DNA of 58,390 nucleotides from an uncultured Prevotellaceae bacterium (GTDB lineage Bacteria > Bacteroidota > Bacteroidia > Bacteroidales > Bacteroidaceae): the NCBI GenBank assembly GCA_902788605.1, contig CADAKX010000013.1, positions 1 to 58,390 on the forward strand. Direction: 5' to 3'. Position 1 is the stretch's first letter, and every line of letters begins with the position of its first letter. Of this stretch, positions 53,101 through 58,390 are shown in pieces. The notes under the pieces are model-generated. The model saw only the letters and a list, made by a program, of their open reading frames with translations, made no database searches and was not told the origin of the DNA. Position numbers and translations under genes: made by a program.

Positions 53101-55186
53101 TAACATCCCCAGCAACGGTAAGGTTTATGACCATGCTTTGGTGTTGGTAGGCAATCATCAATACCGTACCAGTAACAATGATATCAAGGGAGCTAAAAAC
53201 ACGGATGGTGTTACCATCATGAGTGCCGACCTTGACCTCGACAACGAACCTGACTATTGTCTGGAATGGCAATTAGGTCAAAAGACCGACCGATATAACA
53301 TTTGTCCCATCCGCTTTGATTTCCTGCCTATCGTTGAGTTGGGCTTGGCCATGAAAGAAGATGGTTCTAAGCAGCTTTTCTCTATGGGTTGTTATCGCCC
53401 CCTCGGCCACTTCGAGGTAACAGAGACTACGCTGATTCACTTCGGACAGTTTGAGTTTGGAAACAGCTCTCGTTCAGCAGATGCACCGCTCATCTTAAAT
53501 GGTGGTATTTACGATCAATATACTAAAGGAACAAAGTCTAAAAATACCGCTGATGACCATATCGATTACGTCATCGTTGGTGGTCATGTGTACATACCTG
53601 CATTTACACCTGGTGCACATGTCAACACAAATGCCAAGTACCCCACGCGTCATTGCGCCGTCAATGTGATTGGTGGCAAGATAGACAATCTCTACCTGAC
53701 AGGCAACTTCAATGAAGGCGTTACTCCCAACGAAGATGATCCCCACTGCTATATTGATGGCGGTAGCTTCAAGCAGATTGCAGCAGCAGGCAAGGAGGGA
53801 ATTAGAGGTGATGTCACTTTCGTAATCAACCATTCTATCATCGATGAATTCTATGGTGGCAGTACCCTCTCCAATCAGTTGGTTACAGGCGACATCAATG
53901 TCACCATCGACAACAGTTTGGTGACGAAGTATTGCGGTGGTCCTAAGTTCGGTGATATGAACCTGGACGAAGATAATCCAGCCAATAATAAAAAGGTCAT
54001 AACAAATGCTACAGGCACGACCTTTGGCGTGTATTACGGCGGTGGAAACGGTGGTACCAGCTATGTACAGTACGATAAGCGAGACAATACGACAAAAGCC
54101 AGTAATTATAATTGGAACGGCACTGGTGATAACCAGGGCGCTGTGAACAGTTATACCCCTGGCACGTATCGTGACAGAACCACTGGCTATATGGCGAACT
54201 ATGAAATGGAGATTGTGAATACATCGGCAGGTACCTCACCCGACATTGCCGTATTCCGTACCTATTTCTATGCAGCACAGTTCTCGGCTACCAACACAGG
54301 CCCCATCACCAACAACCTCAACAACTGTAGGGTGCTTACCAACTTCTATGGCGGAGGAAACCTTGGTGGTGTCATTGGTGACGTCACTTCTACGCTGAAG
54401 GATACCGAAGTCCTAGGATCTGCCTTTGGCGCAGGCTTCTCGGCCCAGATTCCTCAGGTAACCATCTATAACAGAAGCAAGGCGGTTCCCACGGTCAATA
54501 TCTATACGGGCATGATTACAACCCCAAAGGGAAGTAGCGACGGCAACACATACACTTGGACAAACGACGCGTCGTTGAGCACCTCCAATCCTATTAGCGG
54601 TAATTACATCTTTACCGAGGAGCCTCTTGACAACCTTGGCACCGTTACTGGCAAGGTGACGCTGAGAATCGAGGGTACTTCCGATATCAAGGGAAGTGCG
54701 TATGGCGGCGGTGAGTCAAGTAACGCTACTGGCAATACGGAAGTCAATGTGCTGGGAGGCACCGTAGGCGAGGTCTATGGTGGCGGTGCGCTGGCTAACG
54801 TATCCGGCAACACACAGGTAAGCCTCAAGGGCGGTACCGTCACTGGCGATGTCTATGGCGGCGGTAAAGGGCGACTAGCTACTGATGCCGTCACCGCTAT
54901 TGCTGCTACCGTTGGCGATGCCACCGTGGAACTGAACAAGGACTTGGCTGACAATGCAACGGGTTGCGTGGTCAAAGGCAACATCTTCGGCTGTAACAAC
55001 CTCAACGGTACGCCTACGGGAGCCGTCACCGTGCATATTTATCGCACGCAGGGCTACGACGGACATTGGCGTACAGGACGACGATGCACAGCACTCTTAC
55101 GAGGTAGCGGCCGTCTATGGCGGTGGCAACCTGGCGGCTTACGTGCCCACAGACCTTGTGAACGGCAAGACGCATGTCATCATTGA
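50153..55186 (+). CDS. second giant VYGGGN-repeat protein, N-terminal part before a frameshift
   Basis: Reads 1,677 residues, but the last about 40 (after TQGYDG) are out of frame. It has a signal peptide (LSLLFMLLISSVAWGQ) and an N-terminal RICIN-like or unknown domain (GVYYIANNADYDSAKPNGNW, LIHAITGKYVVYEPP). Three chitobiase/CHB_HEX_C-type modules follow (IRYTKDGSTPT, VYYTLDGTEPDKN, IYYTTDSSTPTTN; about 215-440), then GLUG-like repeats (FTGIFDGDYHVISGLTKPLF, CGSLVGWLKDNSRVVNCFSY; about 480-610). YGGG-type repeats run from about 1235 onward (YYGGGNGG, NFYGGGNLGG, EVYGGGALANVSG). The unbroken protein would continue in the frame at 55062-56444, about 2,096 residues in all. Co-translated with the first giant gene. 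Confidence 0.82.
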   Translation: MNKIKNIARHLSLLFMLLISSVAWGQDDISGVYYIANNADYDSAKPNGNWYLVPAKDPQQTHYADAYFHNEFCNKKGSGDYTGDNYGDPEQPFLTTFNTKQDNNSVWVISKTGDYYYLIHAITGKYVVYEPPYKEAQNRKSMHLLTTANLGDNAKFEITGSGDYNFRPQNVKTDNRFFNPAGSNQNKYYGTSTYLHLGMVGLYKDNTGSSLWELEPALLPAPTITYDAEANTFTISYDLLPKGYSIRYTKDGSTPTVEGGNTTHTYDGNPVEVTGGYTVNAVVVRYGLVLTEMASTRVGKPEGPTITPSADCSNKITITAEAGSEVYYTLDGTEPDKNSHPYLYPFVQNENTTIKAVSYKGSVKSDVSTLNYVSQYTAKPTIKKNGMTITMTSNGSIYYTTDSSTPTTNSTPYTGPITLENGTGEVTYRAIAKATDKAASCEEELTVGLGYFINSIDDLNDIDSHLDERCILTADIDASSLSASISGFTGIFDGDYHVISGLTKPLFTGINNGTVRNVFLRQVHINQSGPVGAITDVANGYTRIYNCGILPNDNTFSPRRRQPSLSSSDSYCGSLVGWLKDNSRVVNCFSYANINGGTDVAGIVGHNDFASTAKEENGFYTELKTAVVNCMFYGNITSGTNRWPVYGGEKMLNTGATGINNYDYYRVEANLGLTDNNHFNCSFPVKEEYLTKYEYYRYLLNSNRELCGWWVKSDVAPSTLSVAAVQAIDKDASLMGKWVLDPSIAPYPILKPAGYYASAINQDPVKRIDPDTKQWVDRQLLTRNDLIAKESPKTDGQTYGKLRVYIKGGDNHGGSTYKDIPITAMDTINNDFCYGKIQLPYYNEVFGDPNGDTWSEKYADNYTNMVVTGWDITGVSGGTPGTFTKNWQYGYNFADRKCTDKDKERLFAQGGYYYVPDGVKSITITAHWATATYIDNTDHSYDRVYFSDGDPSQYGAKAGVHFAPAGYRTAPGDLTVNNGTISSNIPSNGKVYDHALVLVGNHQYRTSNNDIKGAKNTDGVTIMSADLDLDNEPDYCLEWQLGQKTDRYNICPIRFDFLPIVELGLAMKEDGSKQLFSMGCYRPLGHFEVTETTLIHFGQFEFGNSSRSADAPLILNGGIYDQYTKGTKSKNTADDHIDYVIVGGHVYIPAFTPGAHVNTNAKYPTRHCAVNVIGGKIDNLYLTGNFNEGVTPNEDDPHCYIDGGSFKQIAAAGKEGIRGDVTFVINHSIIDEFYGGSTLSNQLVTGDINVTIDNSLVTKYCGGPKFGDMNLDEDNPANNKKVITNATGTTFGVYYGGGNGGTSYVQYDKRDNTTKASNYNWNGTGDNQGAVNSYTPGTYRDRTTGYMANYEMEIVNTSAGTSPDIAVFRTYFYAAQFSATNTGPITNNLNNCRVLTNFYGGGNLGGVIGDVTSTLKDTEVLGSAFGAGFSAQIPQVTIYNRSKAVPTVNIYTGMITTPKGSSDGNTYTWTNDASLSTSNPISGNYIFTEEPLDNLGTVTGKVTLRIEGTSDIKGSAYGGGESSNATGNTEVNVLGGTVGEVYGGGALANVSGNTQVSLKGGTVTGDVYGGGKGRLATDAVTAIAATVGDATVELNKDLADNATGCVVKGNIFGCNNLNGTPTGAVTVHIYRTQGYDGHWRTGRRCTALLRGSGRLWRWQPGGLRAHRPCERQDACHH

Positions 55187-56444
55187 CGGCTGTAGCCTGA
55201 CCAGCGTGCGACAGGTCTATGGCGGCGGCAACGCGGCATCGACACCTGCCACATGGGTCGAGATTAACGGCACCTACGAGATAGAAGAGGTCTTTGGCGG
55301 TGGCAACGGTAAGGACGATATCACCCTCGATGGCGTCAACTATATCGCGAACCCCGGTGCCAACGTCGGCTTCTACGCCTACACGGATAATCAGGAAGAT
55401 ACAGATACGCCAGAAGAAAGAGCAACCAACTATGGCTATGGCTCTGGCGCTGCCAATGTCGACATACACGGCGGACGCATCCATCGTGTCTATGGCGGTT
55501 CTAACACCAAGGGCAACGTGCGACAGATTGCTGTGACCATGCTCGAAGAGTCGAGCGGCTGTGACTTCGTGGTCGACGAGGCATACGGCGGCGGCAAGAG
55601 TGCCAGCATGGACGGACAGTCGAAGTTGGAGATGGCCTGCATCCCTGGCCTGAAGAATGCCTATGGCGGTGCTGAGAATGCCAACATCAACAACAACGTG
55701 ACGCTAAACATCACCAACGGCAACTTCAACCGCGTCTTCGGCGGCAACAACGTCAGTGGCACCATCAACGGCACCATCACCGTGAACATCGAGGAGACAG
55801 GCTGTCACCACATCACCATCGGACAGCTCTATGGCGGCGGCAACCAGGCTCCCTATATTGGTCCGCTGAAGACAGGCTCCGACACCGAGCGCCAGGGTCC
55901 TACCCTCAACGTACGCTCCTTCTCCAGCATCGGCGAGGTCTATGGCGGCGGCTATGGTAAGACGGCTACCGTCACGGGCGACACCTACGTCAACATCAAC
56001 GTCTGCGACGGCAAAAACTTCGGTGCCTCTCAGGCCACAGAGCTGGCGCGCACCAACACCTTTACCGGCAACAAAACCATCTCGTTTGCCGAGTTCCGTC
56101 GTACCGATGACGGTGGCTTCGAGCTGGACAACCAAGGCAACCGCATCATCGACCACAAGACTATCGACCTCTACTTGCCGCCGTTCACTAGCGGCATCGG
56201 TGGTATCAACAACGTCTATGGCGGCGGCAATGCGGCACAGGTTATAGGCGATACGCACGTCAACATCGGCACTACCACAGGTGAGTCGGTGGTCTTCAAC
56301 ACACCCACCTCTATTGTCGATGACGATGACCGCACGCACACCGTCAAGGGTGCCAACATCGTTGGCAACGTCTATGGCGGCGGCAATGCGGCTCAGGTCA
56401 CAGGCAAGACCAATGTTCAGATAGGAAAGAAAATATTACCTTAA
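54954..56444 (+). pseudogene. C-terminal part of the second giant VYGGGN protein, separated by a +1 frameshift
   Basis: The frame is open from 54954, but the sensible protein begins around 55062: DIGVQDDDAQHSYEVAAVYGGG continues the reading lost at TQGYDG in the previous frame. It holds eleven more repeats (QVYGGGNAAST, EVFGGGNGKDD, RVFGGNNVSG, QLYGGGNQAPY, NVYGGGNAAQV) and ends GKTNVQIGKKILP. It has no signal peptide of its own and, unlike the first giant, no type IX-type C-terminal domain. As it stands it would not be exported. Either the gene is mutated, or the extra base near 55061 is a sequence error, or expression depends on frameshifting. Confidence 0.8.
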
Positions 56445-56453
56445 AGTGCATAA

Positions 56454-58390
56454 CTATGGCAAGTCACTCACCTTTTTCTTATAAACACCATATTTCACCG
56501 TCTCTATTATTCCGTCGTTACGGAATCGGATAATGGCACGCGAAGCGGCTGACTGAGTGACTCCAAAGCAATCCATGAACTGCTTGGTCTTGAATTCATC
56601 GGGCAGTTTGCGGAAGCATTCGTTGTAGCGGTTGCTACGCTTTCTGACCACAAACTCCTTGTTCTGGTCGGCGAAGTAGTTGTAGGCCATCTCGCCAAAG
56701 AAAAACTGCTGACAGCGATACTGAATCTCCATTGCCAGTCGGCAGCAATGGCGCATCAGGATGAAGGGCAATGAGATGCCGATACCATAATAAGGTATGC
56801 GCTTTAGGAGGGTTCTATCTGCCTTGTCGTGGTTGAACTCCGCAATCTCCATGTGACTCGATTGCCAGTCGAAGGTCACGTCGTTCAGAGCCTCTACAGG
56901 AATTTCTCCTGCCACCCTATCCAAGCGATAAGCCCAGATCTTCAGCGTCTCGTTGGCATCTGGATCCACGTCTTGGTGACGCTTCGCCAAACCTTTGTCG
57001 GGCAGCGGTATCACCGCCAGTCGGGTGCTCATGCCAGTACCGAAGTTTCGCTGATTCACCTTGCGATGCAGGGCGTACGGCGTGCCGGTATAGATGAAGT
57101 TCCAATAGACGTTGAACATACCCGTGACTGACTCTTGATTGGCGTACATCTGACCGTCCTCCTCGTTGTGGAATGCTTTCAGTTCGAGTATTTCGCGGTC
57201 TTTCCAGTCACCACCTTTGTTCTGCTTTGTCACGTTGTCCAACTCAGCATCAAACGAGAACATGTGCAGGTTCAAGGGCTTACCCTCCACCGTCTCGATG
57301 GCAGCATTCATGTGGCGGATAAACTCACCTGTCGCCGTGCGGGCAGGATGTACTCGAATACCTACTACAGGGCGCTTCAAAGCCTCGCCCTTCTGGGCTT
57401 TGGTACTTGTAGTTCGCTCCGTCCTGCCTTCCTTGTAGCGGTTCACCGCATCAATCAGACATCCATCAGCCTGAATCATCGGGTCTGCAATCTTCTTGTA
57501 GAATTTTTCTATCACGTTCTTACCTGCTCCTGGGTCACCAATGATAAAGATGCTGTAGTTCAGTCTTCGCACCAATTCAGGCTCGTACCAGAAGTGGTAC
57601 CATGCGCGCGTCATTAAGGTGCCAAAGAGAGCTGCACTCGAGAACCACACCGCAGGCAGTTTATAAGGATGCACATTCACAAACAGCTCCTTCATACAAG
57701 GGTAATGCTGCGCCATCTCCTGCAACTCCTCTGCCCACTTTTCCAAAGGCAAAGCATCATAAATATCGCTCCCTTCCGATGAACCTGATCCGGATGGCGA
57801 CTCCCCTCCTTGGGAGGGGTCGGGGGAGGTTTCCCCTATTGCCTTCCTCAGCCTTTCTGGCATCCTCTCGTTGTACCTCCAGCCCATCACCGAACTGACG
57901 GTTCCTGCCACATCCTCGCCCTCTGCAGCGAGGTCCTGCACCCAAGGCAGCTGCATCACCACTTGGGTAATCTTCTTCGGGTTCTTACCAATCAGATAGC
58001 GCAGGTGACTTGCCAGCTCCGTCAAGGTGTTGTGGCGGTTCTTATCCAGATTCACGCCGTCCAGCCATGCCTCGATGATCTTAGAATAAGGCACGTCGTT
58101 ATATGCAGCGGACTTACACGGACTTTCACGGTTTCCTGTGGCAGCGGACTCACACGGACTTTCACGGTTTTCTGTGGCAGCGGACTCACACGGACTTTCA
58201 CGGTTTTCTGTGGCAGCGGACTCACACAGACTTTCACGGTTTTCTGTGGCAGCGGACTCACAGGGACTTTCGCAGATTTCTTTAGTCCGTACCAGTCCGT
58301 GGTTGTCCGCTGCTAAAGAAATTGTTGCCTGCGACTTTCCCTCGTGGTACAATTCATTGTACTTCGCTCCGAACTCTGGATTCTCGTAGT
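56454..58390 (-). CDS. DUF3987-like ATPase/primase-type protein of a mobile element (5' end outside window)
   Basis: At least 645 residues; the frame is open to the window's right edge (YENPEFGAKYNELYHEGKSQ at the edge), so the start is missing. The N-terminal part contains twelve-residue repeats (ESPCESAATENR) from a 36-bp tandem repeat, then a helical region and a linker with TSPDPSQGGESPSGSG from an inserted GC-rich repeat. The core has a Walker A-like IFIIGDPGAGKNVIEKFYKK and GMSTRLAVIPLPDKG, like DUF3987 proteins of Bacteroidetes integrative elements and prophages. The C-terminus looks like a winged helix (FGVTQSAASRAIIRFRNDGI). It converges on the giant gene with 9 bp between the stops. 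Confidence 0.7.
   Translation of the reverse strand, partial: YENPEFGAKYNELYHEGKSQATISLAADNHGLVRTKEICESPCESAATENRESLCESAATENRESPCESAATENRESPCESAATGNRESPCKSAAYNDVPYSKIIEAWLDGVNLDKNRHNTLTELASHLRYLIGKNPKKITQVVMQLPWVQDLAAEGEDVAGTVSSVMGWRYNERMPERLRKAIGETSPDPSQGGESPSGSGSSEGSDIYDALPLEKWAEELQEMAQHYPCMKELFVNVHPYKLPAVWFSSAALFGTLMTRAWYHFWYEPELVRRLNYSIFIIGDPGAGKNVIEKFYKKIADPMIQADGCLIDAVNRYKEGRTERTTSTKAQKGEALKRPVVGIRVHPARTATGEFIRHMNAAIETVEGKPLNLHMFSFDAELDNVTKQNKGGDWKDREILELKAFHNEEDGQMYANQESVTGMFNVYWNFIYTGTPYALHRKVNQRNFGTGMSTRLAVIPLPDKGLAKRHQDVDPDANETLKIWAYRLDRVAGEIPVEALNDVTFDWQSSHMEIAEFNHDKADRTLLKRIPYYGIGISLPFILMRHCCRLAMEIQYRCQQFFFGEMAYNYFADQNKEFVVRKRSNRYNECFRKLPDEFKTKQFMDCFGVTQSAASRAIIRFRNDGIIETVKYGVYKKKVSDLP
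57800..57830. repeat. GC-rich palindromic repeat inserted in the DUF3987-like gene
   Basis: ACTCCCCTCCTTGGGAGGGG is a near-perfect hairpin followed by TCGGGGGAGGT. It encodes TSPDPSQGGES on the minus strand. Similar to the element at 30565-30602 inside the sigma factor gene. Confidence 0.7.
58105..58284. repeat. 36-bp coding tandem repeat, five units
   Basis: Units start at 58105, 58141, 58177, 58213 and 58249. The first four are nearly identical; the fifth is diverged. Each unit begins GCAGCGGACTCACACGGACT and encodes 12 residues on the minus strand. There are no spacers, so it is not a CRISPR array. Confidence 0.93.

Noticed and set aside
58105-58284. Possible CRISPR array (36-bp repeats)
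   Set aside because: The units are directly adjacent without spacers, are in frame and code for a regular 12-residue repeat in a large gene; no cas genes are present.

Overview
The window looks like a chromosomal segment from a Bacteroidales bacterium, most likely Prevotellaceae (Prevotella/Segatella-like). The signs are the Bacteroidetes promoter pattern (TTTG or TTG, about 19-21 bp, then TAnnTTTG) upstream of many genes, fimbrillin lipoproteins, a BspA-type leucine-rich-repeat protein, a PorE-like type IX secretion lipoprotein, DUF4492 next to cytochrome bd, and a TPR sensor kinase. The genus is an inference. No rRNA, tRNA, IS element or CRISPR array was found. No stretch longer than 300 bases lacks a gene; the longest gap is 31127-31379, which holds a terminator, an operator and a promoter.

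Layout. (1) 1-3230, minus strand: MATE exporter, cytidylate-kinase-like protein, YfcE-type phosphoesterase, a 59-residue membrane protein and rfbB (cut by the left edge), tightly coupled. (2) 3348-7996, plus: secreted subtilase, xseA, xseB, then ilvE and a DUF2752/TM2 pair. (3) 8145-11843, plus: trmB, a BspA-like protein, an Mrp ATPase. (4) 12023-17896, minus: a coiled-coil protein, TolC, HlyD and two ABC-2 permeases with no ATPase. (5) 18037-21063, plus: DUF4492, cydA, cydB. (6) A TPR histidine kinase (minus) divergent from topB, followed by a PP2C-like protein and a PorE-like lipoprotein. (7) An RsmF-type RNA methyltransferase (minus) divergent from a DUF6249 / ECF sigma / DUF5056 operon.

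(8) 31259-56444 is the most interesting part. A LuxR-type regulator gene is bracketed by copies of a 16-bp palindrome-like element (TTACCCATTTGGGTAG). The same element sits just upstream of the -33 box of the regulator's own promoter and of the promoter of the following operon. That operon runs DUF3575, DUF5119, three fimbrillin-like lipoproteins, a 3,692-residue secreted protein with about 38 'VYGGGN'-type repeats and a type IX-like C-terminal domain, and a second giant of about 2,100 residues with the same repeats that is broken by a +1 frameshift near 55061. I read this as a fimbria/giant-adhesin surface system under one local regulator; the function is inferred.

(9) 56454-58390, minus: a DUF3987-like ATPase typical of mobile elements, cut by the right edge, carrying a 36-bp coding tandem repeat. 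It meets the giant gene end to end with 9 bp between them, which may mark the edge of a mobile element.

Non-coding items of note are a four-copy array of 11-bp palindromes at an exact 21-bp period (11901-11974), and a GC-rich palindromic repeat that lies in frame inside two unrelated genes (30565-30602 and 57800-57830).
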